The notes beneath the pieces were generated by a model. That model ran no database searches, was not told the DNA's origin, and saw nothing but the letters and a program-made list of their open reading frames with translations. Positions 52,944-61,560 of a stretch of 64,000 nucleotides of DNA are shown here, piece by piece. Origin of the DNA: Achromobacter sp. MFA1 R4 (GTDB lineage Bacteria; Pseudomonadota; Gammaproteobacteria; Burkholderiales; Burkholderiaceae_B); NCBI RefSeq assembly GCF_900156745.1, contig NZ_LT707065.1, forward strand, positions 4,216,001 through 4,280,000, read 5' to 3'. The number at the start of each line of letters is the position of its first letter. Position 1 is the stretch's first letter. The position numbers and the translations under genes were made by a program.

Positions 52944-54260
52944 TTATCGGGTGGCCGCAGGCATGGCGCCCGGAAAGTCGGGGCGGGATTGACGGATGGC
53001 GAGGGCCACGCCGGCCAGCGTGATCGCCGCGTAGGCCATGCGGCCCCAAGCTGCGGCGTGTTCCCCCGCCACGTGTACCAGTCCCGCCATGACGCACAGC
53101 ATCGCCAGGCCGCCCAGTCCGTTCAGGATCGCGACGGCGCGGGAGTTGCCGAGCCCCAGGAGGGAAAAGTGCGCCGCGGCATTCAGGGAAAGCAGGCCCG
53201 ATGCCACGATCAGCAACTGGAATGTGCCCAGGTGGCCGCTGGCGACGTTGTCGCCCAGCAGCAGGTTAAGGAGCGGCTGGCTGACCGCCAGCACGGCCAG
53301 GGTGGCGCTGGCCGACAACGCCAGGTTCCACAGCATCATGCGGCGGATCTCGCGTTCGGCGGCGCCGGGAAAGGGCGGCGAGACCGACAGGCGGGTCACG
53401 CGCGGCATCGCCTTCTGGAAGATGGCGACCGACGCCGTGTGGATGATCTGGCCCACCTGCACGCCCACGGTGTAGATGGCAAGCGCCGCAGGCCCCATCA
53501 GGCTGCCGACCAGCACCCGGTCGACCGAGCCGAAGGCCAGCGCGCTCAGGCTGTTCAGCCACGACCAGCGCGAGAACCGGAAGGCGGCCATCATGGCGCC
53601 GCGGTCGCGCACGGGGCGCACGATGAAGCGATCGTAGGCGCGCGCGAACACGCGCATCTTCACGCTGCCCGCGATCAGCAGGCCGACCGCCTGCGCCAGC
53701 CCGGTCCAGGTGGGCGAGGCCGTGTACCAGGCGGCCGCGCAGGCCAGCGCCATGGTGCCGGTGCGGCTGAAGACTTCGCACAGCGCGGTGGCCCGGAAGT
53801 CCTCGCGGCCTTTCAGGCAGCCGGAGAAGAGCTGGTCATACTGCTGGGTCAGGTAGATGGCGAGCGCGGGCATCGCCAGCATCGTCACCGCCACGCCGCC
53901 GAAGGTGGCCTCGGGCCAGCCCAGCCACACGGCGCCCCACAGCAGCATGGCCGCCAGCGTCACGACGCCCAGCGCACAGCCGATCAACGACACGCTCACG
54001 CCGGCCGCGCGATAGGCGCCGCCGGGCTCGTGCATGCTTTCGGAGACCAGCTTGGTGGCGGTGACGGCCGCGCCCAGGTTCGCCGCGTTGCCGAAGCCGG
54101 CGAGCGCGATGATCATGGAATATTGGCCGAAGCCCACCGTGCCGAGCTCGCGAAAGAGGATGGGCAGCGCCACCAGCGCCGCGACGGGACCGATGCCGTA
54201 CTCCACCAGCCCCCAGAAGGAAGCATTGCCGGCGATGTGTTTCTTCACGAATCCAAGCAT
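52944..54260 (-). CDS. Wzx-type polysaccharide flippase
   Basis: The 438-residue MOP-superfamily membrane protein has about 12-14 transmembrane segments (start FWGLVEYGIGPVAALVALPI, then LGTVGFGQYSMIIALAGFGN). It flips the undecaprenyl-linked repeat unit to the periplasm. It is placed between sugar-nucleotide genes and the glycosyltransferases, as usual in Wzx/Wzy loci. The gap to fcl is 32 bases. Confidence 0.87.
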   Translation of the reverse strand: MLGFVKKHIAGNASFWGLVEYGIGPVAALVALPILFRELGTVGFGQYSMIIALAGFGNAANLGAAVTATKLVSESMHEPGGAYRAAGVSVSLIGCALGVVTLAAMLLWGAVWLGWPEATFGGVAVTMLAMPALAIYLTQQYDQLFSGCLKGREDFRATALCEVFSRTGTMALACAAAWYTASPTWTGLAQAVGLLIAGSVKMRVFARAYDRFIVRPVRDRGAMMAAFRFSRWSWLNSLSALAFGSVDRVLVGSLMGPAALAIYTVGVQVGQIIHTASVAIFQKAMPRVTRLSVSPPFPGAAEREIRRMMLWNLALSASATLAVLAVSQPLLNLLLGDNVASGHLGTFQLLIVASGLLSLNAAAHFSLLGLGNSRAVAILNGLGGLAMLCVMAGLVHVAGEHAAAWGRMAYAAITLAGVALAIRQSRPDFPGAMPAATR

Positions 54261-54292
54261 CGGAAACCCTGTCTGTCATGCTGGCGCGGCCG

Positions 54293-55246
54293 TCAGGCCA
54301 CCGGCAGCGGCTGTTGCGTGCGCTCGCGCAGGAAATGGCCGTAGGCGAGCGTGATGCCGTGCGTCAGGGAGATCTCCGGACGCCAGCCCAGCGCCTGCAC
54401 GCGCGAGGAATCCATCAGCTTGCGCGGCGTGCCGTCGGGCTTGGACGTGTCGTACACGATCTTGCCCTCATAGCCCACTACGCGCGCCACCAGCCGGGCC
54501 AGGTCCGCGATGGAGATGTCCTGGCCGGCGCCGATGTTGTAGATGCCCTCGGCGTCCGGATGCTCCATCAGCATGACGCTGGCCTGCGCCAGGTCGTCCA
54601 CGTACAGGAATTCCCGCAGCGGCGTTCCCGTGCCCCAGATCGTCACGGTTTGCGCGCCGGTCTCGCGGCCTTCGTGGAACTTGCGGATCAGGGCCGGCAG
54701 CACGTGGCTGCTGTGCAGGTCGTAGTTGTCGTGCGGGCCGTACAGGTTGGTGGGCATGGCGCAGATGAAACGCGCGCCGTGCTCGCGCTGATAGGCTTCG
54801 CACAGCTTCAGGCCGGCGATCTTGGCGATGGCGTAGGGTTCGTTGGTCGATTCCAGCGGACCGGTCAGCAGCGCGTCCTCGCGGATCGGCTGCGGCGCCT
54901 CGCGCGGGTAGATGCATGACGAACCCAGAAACAGCAGCTTGCGCACCCCGGCCGCGTAGGCGGCCCGGATCACATTGCACTGGATCATCAGGTTCTTGTA
55001 CAGGAAGTCCACCGGATGGGTATTGTTGGCCAGGATGCCGCCCACCTTGGCGGCGGCCAGGTACACCACGTCGACCGGCGTGGTCGAGAAGAAACGGTGC
55101 ACCTGGTTCTGGTTCTCCAGGTCCAGCTCCGCCCGGCTGCGGGTCAGCACGTTGTTGTAGCCGCGCCGGTGCAGTTCGCGGGTGATGGCCGCGCCCACCA
55201 TGCCGCGATGGCCGGCGACGAACACGCGTTGGTCCAGGTTCGTCAT
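54293..55246 (-). CDS. fcl: GDP-L-fucose synthase
   Basis: The 317-residue SDR epimerase/reductase (also called WcaG) converts GDP-4-keto-6-deoxymannose to GDP-L-fucose with NADPH. Markers are VFVAGHRGMVGAAITREL, FLGSSCIYPREAPQPI (catalytic Ser/Cys), the YxxxK pair in EPYAIAKIAGLKLCEAYQ, and PTNLYGPHDNYDLHSSHVLP. AAGGAG precedes the ATG, 6 bases after gmd. Confidence 0.94.
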   Translation of the reverse strand: MTNLDQRVFVAGHRGMVGAAITRELHRRGYNNVLTRSRAELDLENQNQVHRFFSTTPVDVVYLAAAKVGGILANNTHPVDFLYKNLMIQCNVIRAAYAAGVRKLLFLGSSCIYPREAPQPIREDALLTGPLESTNEPYAIAKIAGLKLCEAYQREHGARFICAMPTNLYGPHDNYDLHSSHVLPALIRKFHEGRETGAQTVTIWGTGTPLREFLYVDDLAQASVMLMEHPDAEGIYNIGAGQDISIADLARLVARVVGYEGKIVYDTSKPDGTPRKLMDSSRVQALGWRPEISLTHGITLAYGHFLRERTQQPLPVA

Positions 55247-55252
55247 GGCGGG

Positions 55253-56362
55253 CTACTCCTTGTAGGCGTAGATTTCGTAGCCGTTCTGTTCGACCAGCGC
55301 ATCGCGCCGCGCATCCCGCAGGTCGGCTTCGACCATTTCCTTGACGAGTTGCGCAAACGTCGTGCGGGGCGACCAGCCGAGCTTCTCGCGGGCCTTGGTG
55401 GGATCGCCCAGCAGCGTTTCGACTTCGGTCGGACGGAAGTAGCGCGGATCGACGCGCACGATGACCTGGCCGGCCTTGACGTCGTGCACCGGCGAGAACA
55501 GCACGGTCGCGGTTTCTTCCAGCCCTTCGCCTTCCCAGGCCAGCAGGATGCCCAGCTCGCGCGCGGCGGTGTTGATGAACTCGCGCACGCTGTATTGCAT
55601 GCCCGTCGCGATGACGTAGTCCTCGGGCGTGTCCTGCTGCAGCATCAGCCACTGCATTTCGACGTAGTCGCGCGCGTGGCCCCAGTCGCGCAGCGCGGAC
55701 AGGTTGCCCAGGTACAGGCATTCCTGCAGCCCGAGCACGATGCGCGCCAGGCCGCGCGTGATCTTGCGCGTGACGAAGGTTTCGCCGCGCTTGGGCGACT
55801 CGTGGTTGAAGAGGATGCCGTTGCAGGCATACATGCCGTAGGCTTCGCGGTAGTTCACGCTGATCCAGTAGGCATACAGCTTGGCCGCCGCGTAGGGGCT
55901 GCGCGGATAGAAGGGCGTGGTTTCCTTCTGCGGCGTTTCCTGCACCAGGCCGTACAGCTCGGAGGTGGACGCCTGGTAGAAGCGCGTCTTGTTCTCCAGC
56001 TTCAGGATGCGGATCGCTTCCAGCAGGCGCAGGGTGCCCAGGCCGTCGGCGTTGGCGGTGTATTCCGGTTCCTCGAACGAGACGCCCACGTGGCTCTGCG
56101 CGGCCAGGTTGTAGATCTCGTCGGGCTGCACCGACTGGACGATGCGGATGAGGCTGCACGAGTCCGTCATGTCGCCGTGATGCAGCACGAAATTGCGGGG
56201 CTGGTCGTGCGGATCCTGGTAAAGGTGGTCGATCCGCGCGGTGTTGAACAGCGAAGCGCGACGCTTGATGCCGTGGACCTCATAGCCCTTGGCCAGCAGA
56301 AGCTCCGCCAGATAGGCCCCGTCTTGGCCAGTTACGCCGGTAATCAGTGCCCGTTTTGGCAT
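55253..56362 (-). CDS. gmd: GDP-mannose 4,6-dehydratase
   Basis: The 369-residue extended SDR enzyme makes GDP-4-keto-6-deoxymannose from GDP-mannose. Seen are [20 protein letters not shown] (NADP site), [20 protein letters not shown] (catalytic Thr/Ser-Glu), and YxxxK in [16 protein letters not shown] 56362 starts the canonical MPKRALITG; an upstream in-frame codon overlaps the VanZ-like gene and was rejected. With fcl it provides GDP-L-fucose. Confidence 0.95.
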   Translation of the reverse strand: MPKRALITGVTGQDGAYLAELLLAKGYEVHGIKRRASLFNTARIDHLYQDPHDQPRNFVLHHGDMTDSCSLIRIVQSVQPDEIYNLAAQSHVGVSFEEPEYTANADGLGTLRLLEAIRILKLENKTRFYQASTSELYGLVQETPQKETTPFYPRSPYAAAKLYAYWISVNYREAYGMYACNGILFNHESPKRGETFVTRKITRGLARIVLGLQECLYLGNLSALRDWGHARDYVEMQWLMLQQDTPEDYVIATGMQYSVREFINTAARELGILLAWEGEGLEETATVLFSPVHDVKAGQVIVRVDPRYFRPTEVETLLGDPTKAREKLGWSPRTTFAQLVKEMVEADLRDARRDALVEQNGYEIYAYKE

Positions 56363-56372
56363 GGTTGTGTCC

Positions 56373-56777
56373 TTAAGACTTAGTGACTGCACGAAAGGAG
56401 CCGATGGCTGCGGTACCAATGTGCAATGAGATTACTGTTGCACCAGCCGCTGAGATATCGGCCAAAAGGTCTAAGAGTTCAGCCTCTCGGTAGGGAAAAA
56501 GAGACTGGATGGTTTCGTCTACAACGCCCAATGTGGTGACCGCCAGCATGGCCACCAGCGCGGGGCGCCGGTTGACGGATACGTAGATCAGCCCGGTCAG
56601 GAAGGCGTAGGCGGCCAGGTGCAGCCGCTTGTCGCCGAACGCATCGGACATGTCCGCCGCCAGGCCGGGCAGGTTGCCGACGGTGATCAGGACGATGAAG
56701 AACACGGCCGCCACGGGCAGGCAGATCCTTGCCATGCCCGGGCGCCAGAATGGGACCGAATCCTTCCTTTCAGACAC
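56373..56777 (-). CDS. VanZ-like family membrane protein
   Basis: The 134-residue protein has about four hydrophobic helices and the VanZ-like signatures [15 protein letters not shown] and [20 protein letters not shown], then LADISAAG. VanZ-like proteins occur in glycopeptide-resistance and polysaccharide loci; the biochemical role is unknown. The GTG start lies inside the manC 3' end (8-base overlap), so the two are translationally coupled. It may affect the membrane step of polysaccharide assembly. Confidence 0.82.
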   Translation of the reverse strand: MSERKDSVPFWRPGMARICLPVAAVFFIVLITVGNLPGLAADMSDAFGDKRLHLAAYAFLTGLIYVSVNRRPALVAMLAVTTLGVVDETIQSLFPYREAELLDLLADISAAGATVISLHIGTAAIGSFRAVTKS

Positions 56778-58200
56778 GGCCGTAGATGTCCTGGAAACGG
56801 ACGATGTCGTCTTCGCCGAGATACGCGCCCGATTGGACTTCGATGATCTCCAGCGGGATCTTCCCCGGGTTCTCCAGGCTGTGGATCTCGCCCAGCGGGA
56901 TGTAGGTCGACTGGTTCTCGGTCAGCAGGTACTGCTTGTCGCCGTTGTAGATGCGCGCCGTGCCCGACACCACGATCCAGTGTTCGGCGCGATGGTGGTG
57001 CATCTGCGACGACAGGCGCGCGCCCGGCTTCACGGTGATGCGCTTGACCTGGTAGCGCGGCCCCTGGCCGACCGAGTCGTAAGACCCCCACGGCCGCTGG
57101 ACCTCGCGGTGGTGGTTGAGTTCGGCGCGGTGCTGGGTCTTGAACGTCTCCACCAGGCGCTTGACGTCCTGCGAACGCGACTTGTGCGCCACCAGGACCG
57201 CATCGGCCGTCTCGATGACCACGATGTCGTCCAGCCCCACCGACGCCACCAGCCGGCTGGTCGAATGGATGAGGCAGTTGCGCGAGTCCTCCACCATGAC
57301 GTCGCCGGTGGTGGAATTGCCCTCCACGCTCTTCTGGGCGATGCCCCAGACGGCGTCCCAGGCCCCGACGTCGCTCCACGAGGCGGCCAGCGGGATGACC
57401 ACGGCGCTGTCGGTGCGCTCCATGATGGCGTAGTCCATCGAGTCGCTGGGGCAGGCTTCGAACGCCGGGCCGTCCAGGTGGAACAGCCCGTTGTCGCCAT
57501 GGCCGGTGGCCACGGCCGCCTGCGCGTGTTCAAGGATCTTGGGCGCCAGCCGTCCCAGCTCGGCCAGGAAGACCGACGCCTGGAAGGCGAACATGCCGCT
57601 GTTCCAGTAGTAGCCGCCGTCCTCGATGAAGCGCTGGGCGACCTCGGGCGACGGCTTTTCGACGAAGCGGCGCACGCGGCGCGCCGGGGCCATGGCGCCC
57701 GGCTCGTCGGCCTGGATGTAGCCGTAGCCGCTGAGCGGCGCCGTCGGCTTGATGCCGAACGTCACCAGCGCGCCCTGGCGGGCGGCGTCGTAGGCCTGGG
57801 TGAAGGCCGCGCTGAGCACCTCGCCGTCTTCCAGCACATGATCGGACGGCATGATGAGCATGACCGGGTCTTCGCCATCCTGCATCGCCCGCAGCGTGGC
57901 GGCGGCGATGGCGGGCGCCGTGTTGCGCGCGAACGGCTCCAGGATGACTTCGACATCCTTGATCCCCAGTTCCTGCGACTGTTCGGCCGCGATGTAGCGG
58001 TGCGCTTCGTTGCAGACGAGCATGGGCCGCGCCTGCGCGCCCGCCGAACCCAGCCGCAGCAGGGTGTTCTGCAGCAGACTGCGGTCATCGGTCAAACGGA
58101 TGAACTGCTTGGGCAGCAGTTCGCGCGACAACGGCCACAGGCGCGAGCCTGAACCGCCGCAAAGAATGACTGCCCGGTACGGGGGAGGGGGGTTGGTCAT
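56770..58200 (-). CDS. manC: Mannose-1-phosphate guanylyltransferase / mannose-6-phosphate isomerase
   Basis: The 476-residue bifunctional enzyme has N-terminal nucleotidyltransferase ILCGGSGSRLWPLSRELLPK and a C-terminal type II PMI cupin (RPWGSYDSVGQGPRYQVKRI, SSQMHHHRAEHWIVVSGTAR). It makes GDP-mannose and can supply mannose-6-phosphate. ATG 58200 follows AAGGAG at good spacing; the GTG at 58209 overlapping the previous stop is less likely because it lies within that site. Confidence 0.94.
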   Translation of the reverse strand: MTNPPPPYRAVILCGGSGSRLWPLSRELLPKQFIRLTDDRSLLQNTLLRLGSAGAQARPMLVCNEAHRYIAAEQSQELGIKDVEVILEPFARNTAPAIAAATLRAMQDGEDPVMLIMPSDHVLEDGEVLSAAFTQAYDAARQGALVTFGIKPTAPLSGYGYIQADEPGAMAPARRVRRFVEKPSPEVAQRFIEDGGYYWNSGMFAFQASVFLAELGRLAPKILEHAQAAVATGHGDNGLFHLDGPAFEACPSDSMDYAIMERTDSAVVIPLAASWSDVGAWDAVWGIAQKSVEGNSTTGDVMVEDSRNCLIHSTSRLVASVGLDDIVVIETADAVLVAHKSRSQDVKRLVETFKTQHRAELNHHREVQRPWGSYDSVGQGPRYQVKRITVKPGARLSSQMHHHRAEHWIVVSGTARIYNGDKQYLLTENQSTYIPLGEIHSLENPGKIPLEIIEVQSGAYLGEDDIVRFQDIYGRV

Positions 58201-58205
58201 GGCGC

Positions 58206-58715
58206 TCACTCCTTGAAGTAGGCCTGGGTGTAGGGATGCACGCCGGGATCGGCGGCGATCGCTTCTCCGGGCAGCCAGCGGTAGCCGCGGTGCTGGGCCA
58301 GGGGAAGGCTTGCGGTATCCAGGGAAAGCTCGGCCTCGTACGCGAGGACGACGTAGTGGGTGGAGCGTCCGGCTTCACCCGCGAAGTTGGTGCCGTAGAA
58401 ATGCTCGTACACGCCGCGCGGCGTCCAGGCCAGATCGGGCAGCGACAGGCCCAGCTCGTCCTGGACGATGCGGCGCAGCGCCTCGCGCAGGGGCTCGTTC
58501 TTGCGGATCCGCCCGCCAGGCACGAACCACGCGCCCTGGGCGGGGGGATTGGCGCGCAGCCCGGTCAGGTAGTTGCCGGCCCCGTCGCGCAGCAGCAGGT
58601 CGATCGATACCAGGGGCAGCATCTCCACCGCCTGGCGGAAGTCCGAGCGGGCCAGCATGCCGCCGCGCGCCGCCGGCGCTTCATGCACGGGCCATCCCAA
58701 CGGCTTAGTAGACAT
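58206..58715 (-). CDS. gmm: GDP-mannose mannosyl hydrolase (NUDIX, WcaH/Gmm type)
   Basis: The 169-residue NUDIX-fold protein has LVSIDLLLRDGAGNYLTGLR and a Nudix helix in PGGRIRKNEPLREALRRIVQ followed by DELGL. The Gmm family lacks one Glu of the standard Nudix box, as here. It hydrolyses GDP-mannose or GDP-glucose and may tune the sugar-nucleotide pool. Its ATG overlaps the wcaJ stop by 11 bases; ATG 58658, nearer the E. coli protein's start, is an alternative but has no ribosome site. Confidence 0.86.
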   Translation of the reverse strand: MSTKPLGWPVHEAPAARGGMLARSDFRQAVEMLPLVSIDLLLRDGAGNYLTGLRANPPAQGAWFVPGGRIRKNEPLREALRRIVQDELGLSLPDLAWTPRGVYEHFYGTNFAGEAGRSTHYVVLAYEAELSLDTASLPLAQHRGYRWLPGEAIAADPGVHPYTQAYFKE

Positions 58716-60114
58716 TGCGGCCCGTCCATCCCGAGATCGCCGTGCGGGCGATGATCAGCAGATCCATCCTGAACGTCCAGTGCTGGATGTAGTAGATGTC
58801 GTGCTCGACGCGGTCGCTCATCTTGCGCAGCGTGTCGGTCTGTCCACGAAAGCCGTTGACCTGCGCCCAGCCGGTGATGCCCGGCTTGACGCGATGGCGC
58901 ATCATGTATCGCTGCACCAGGTCCTTGTACATTTCGTTGTGCTCCAGCGCGTGCGGACGCGGGCCCACCACCGACATGTCGCCCCGCAGCACATTGAGGA
59001 ACTGCGGCAACTCGTCCAGGCTGGTCCGGCGCAGGAAGCCGCCGATGCGCGTGACCCGGCTGTCGTTGCGCGTGGCCTGCGTGACCACGCCCTGTTCCTG
59101 GTGCACGGTCATGGTGCGGAACTTGTAGACATGGAACACCTTGCCGTCCACGCCCAGCCGCGGCTGCGTGAAGAAGACCGGGCCGCGCGAGGTCAGCTTG
59201 ATCAGCAGGGCCACCGTCAGCATCACCGGCGCCAGGCCGATCAGCGCGCACAGCGCGAAGCTGCGGTCGAATGCCTCCTTGGCCCAGCCGCGCACGCCCG
59301 CGGCGGGCAGGCTGTTGAGCTGGATGGCGGGCAGGCCCAGGAATTCGCCGATGCGGTGGCCCAACAGCTGGATCGACATCACATCCGGAATCCAGCGGAT
59401 ATCCACCAGGTCGTTGCGCAGGTGATACAGCACTTCGCGTAGTTCCTGGCCCGCCTCCATCGGAAGCACGATCCAGATTTCGCGCACCTTGTTCTCGCGC
59501 ACGAAGTCGCTCAGGTTTTCCAGGCCATGCAGACGGCGGACCTGCGGCGGCAGGATCTCATGCGGTTCGGCGTAGATACCCGAGATCTGGTAGCCGGCCT
59601 CGCGGTACTTCTCGACCCGGCGCCACATGTCGTGCCCCAGCGCGCCAAAGCCCACGAGCAGCACGCGCTTTTTGTCCAGGCCGCGATCGCGCGCCGCGCC
59701 CAGCGCCGTATAGACGGCGACGCGCACGCCGGCCAGCGCCAGCGCCGTCATGCCGAACCAGGTTGCAGCCCATAAGCGGGATATCGCGCCGGTCTGGTGC
59801 ATGAGAAAACTGACGAAGATGCCAAGCGCGAACACGGTGGCCCACGCGGCGATGCTGCGCACCAGCAGATCGGTCAGCAGGCGCCCGCGCCAGGACACGT
59901 ACAGGCGGAACGCCGGAAAGATCGCGATCGCGCCCAGGCCGCACAGGTAGATCAGGAACAGATGAATCTGCGGAGGATCCGCCAGGGCTTCATCCGAGAA
60001 TTTCAAGCCGGTGGCAGTCAGGCCGCAGGTGATGACGATCGCGGCGTCGAGCAAGCGATAGAGATAGCTTGTCCCGCTGAATCTTGCCGACGTGTCCGTT
60101 TGGGACGGGTCCAT
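58705..60114 (-). CDS. wcaJ: Undecaprenyl-phosphate glucose phosphotransferase (WcaJ family)
   Basis: The 469-residue polyisoprenyl-phosphate hexose-1-phosphate transferase has four or five N-terminal membrane helices, a CoA-binding-like domain (RVLLVGFGALGHDMWRRVEK) and the catalytic C-terminal PGT domain with VYKFRTMTV, RVTRIGGFLRRTSLDELPQF and LNVLRGDMSVVGPRPHALEH. It starts the repeat unit by putting a sugar phosphate, usually glucose, on undecaprenyl phosphate. AGGAG precedes the ATG. It is the first gene of the 13-gene minus-strand operon. Confidence 0.92.
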   Translation of the reverse strand: MDPSQTDTSARFSGTSYLYRLLDAAIVITCGLTATGLKFSDEALADPPQIHLFLIYLCGLGAIAIFPAFRLYVSWRGRLLTDLLVRSIAAWATVFALGIFVSFLMHQTGAISRLWAATWFGMTALALAGVRVAVYTALGAARDRGLDKKRVLLVGFGALGHDMWRRVEKYREAGYQISGIYAEPHEILPPQVRRLHGLENLSDFVRENKVREIWIVLPMEAGQELREVLYHLRNDLVDIRWIPDVMSIQLLGHRIGEFLGLPAIQLNSLPAAGVRGWAKEAFDRSFALCALIGLAPVMLTVALLIKLTSRGPVFFTQPRLGVDGKVFHVYKFRTMTVHQEQGVVTQATRNDSRVTRIGGFLRRTSLDELPQFLNVLRGDMSVVGPRPHALEHNEMYKDLVQRYMMRHRVKPGITGWAQVNGFRGQTDTLRKMSDRVEHDIYYIQHWTFRMDLLIIARTAISGWTGRNVY

Positions 60115-60356
60115 CGCGCACTCCTGTTCGGAAGGGAGCGCTTTGCGCCAAGCAAAAACTGTGCAGTGCCGCAAAGCATGTGGCTACCGACAAAATCTTA
60201 TTGAGTGCGCCGCCTACCCGAAACCTCCAAACGGTGTAGGAGAAGGCTTAAGGCATCCGTCGAATGTGCGGGCCTAGGAAAAGAGTGTGGAATGTCGCAA
60301 CCCGTTACGCATCGGGCTCCTTTCCAAGCAACGAAGTCATTCACTGTGGATTTGCC

Positions 60357-61493
60357 ATGACTACATTTTTCGGAACGTTGAGCCGAGCCATAGCCGCTAT
60401 TGCGCTCGTGTCCTCGCTGGGCGCTTGCGCCTTGTCTCCCGGTATGACTTTCAGCGCGAACCACCTCGCGGACCCGCTGGATCCGGACTCCAAGGCCGTC
60501 ATCAAGGAGATCACGCCCTCCCTCGTTCTCGAAGAGCAGCGCGCGCGTGAAGCGCTGCTGGACAACGAAGGCGTCAGCCACCTGATCGGCAAGCCGGGAC
60601 CCTACCTTATCGGGCCGGGAGACATCCTCTCCATCGTCGTGTGGGATCACCCCGAACTCGTGCTTCCGACGCAAACCTACGCCATCGGGTCCGGGGCAAC
60701 GGAACTAGCCATCGGGGATACCGCCTCGGGCATTCCGGGCTATACGGTCTCATCCACGGGATATATCCAGTTTCCGTATACGGGACTGCTGAAAGTGGCG
60801 GGGTTGACGGAACTTCAGGCTCGCAATCTCATAGTGAATAGTTCGAGCAAGTACATACAGGACCCGCAGATCACCGTACGCGTTCTGGGATATCGCAGCA
60901 AGCGCATCTTTGTCGATGGCGAGGTGACAACGCCGGGCACGGTTGCGATCAACGATGTTCCCATGACCCTGTTGGAGGCGCTCAACCGGGCCGGAGGCAT
61001 TCTGCCGACCGGCGACCGCAGCGCGGTCTATGTGATCCGCGATGGCCGGCGTACTCGCGTGAACCTTCCCGCGCTGATCGAGCGCGGCCAGGACCTGAAC
61101 CAGGTAATGCTCAAGCCAGGGGACATCGTGAGAGTCACGCCGCGCGACGACAGCAAAGTATTCGTGATGGGCGAAGTGTTCATCCCCGGTGCTTCCGTCA
61201 TGCGTGATGGACGCATGTCGCTGACCGAGGCATTGGGCCTGGCAGGCGGGCCGAACCAGATCACGGCCGATACCTCACAAATTTTCGTCGTGCGCGGCAC
61301 GGAGGAGGCAAAGCCTTTGGTCTACCACTTGAATGCCGCGTCGCCGCAGGCCCTGGCCGTGGGCGCCAAGTTTGAATTGCAACCCAAGGATGTCGTGTTC
61401 GTGGATTCGGCCGGCCTGGTGCGGTGGAACCGCTTCATCAGCAACCTGTTCCCGAGCGCGCAAACCGTACAGACCGTCCGGTCCATCGATTAG
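60357..61493 (+). CDS. wza: Polysaccharide export outer-membrane lipoprotein (Wza)
   Basis: The 378-residue protein has a lipoprotein signal ending LVSSLGAC, lipidated Cys24. Poly-export domain: YLIGPGDILSIVVWDHPELV, then SLBB domains (RIFVDGEVTTPGTVAINDVP; VFVMGEVFIPGASVMRDGRM). It forms the octameric outer-membrane channel for the exopolysaccharide. It is divergent from wcaJ across 242 bases and 67 bases before wzc. No wzb phosphatase gene lies between wza and wzc. Confidence 0.93.
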   Translation: MTTFFGTLSRAIAAIALVSSLGACALSPGMTFSANHLADPLDPDSKAVIKEITPSLVLEEQRAREALLDNEGVSHLIGKPGPYLIGPGDILSIVVWDHPELVLPTQTYAIGSGATELAIGDTASGIPGYTVSSTGYIQFPYTGLLKVAGLTELQARNLIVNSSSKYIQDPQITVRVLGYRSKRIFVDGEVTTPGTVAINDVPMTLLEALNRAGGILPTGDRSAVYVIRDGRRTRVNLPALIERGQDLNQVMLKPGDIVRVTPRDDSKVFVMGEVFIPGASVMRDGRMSLTEALGLAGGPNQITADTSQIFVVRGTEEAKPLVYHLNAASPQALAVGAKFELQPKDVVFVDSAGLVRWNRFISNLFPSAQTVQTVRSID

Positions 61494-61560
61494 TAGTCCG
61501 CCTCAAAACCCGCCTTTGGGGGCGCCGCAACCGCGGCGGCGCCCTCTCCTGGAGAGCTGC

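Noticed and set aside
60182-60191. ops/RfaH-like element (GTCGGTAGCC on the minus strand) before wcaJ
   Set aside because: Only 8 of 10 bases of the ops core match, no JUMPStart surroundings are visible, and RfaH is not established for this group.
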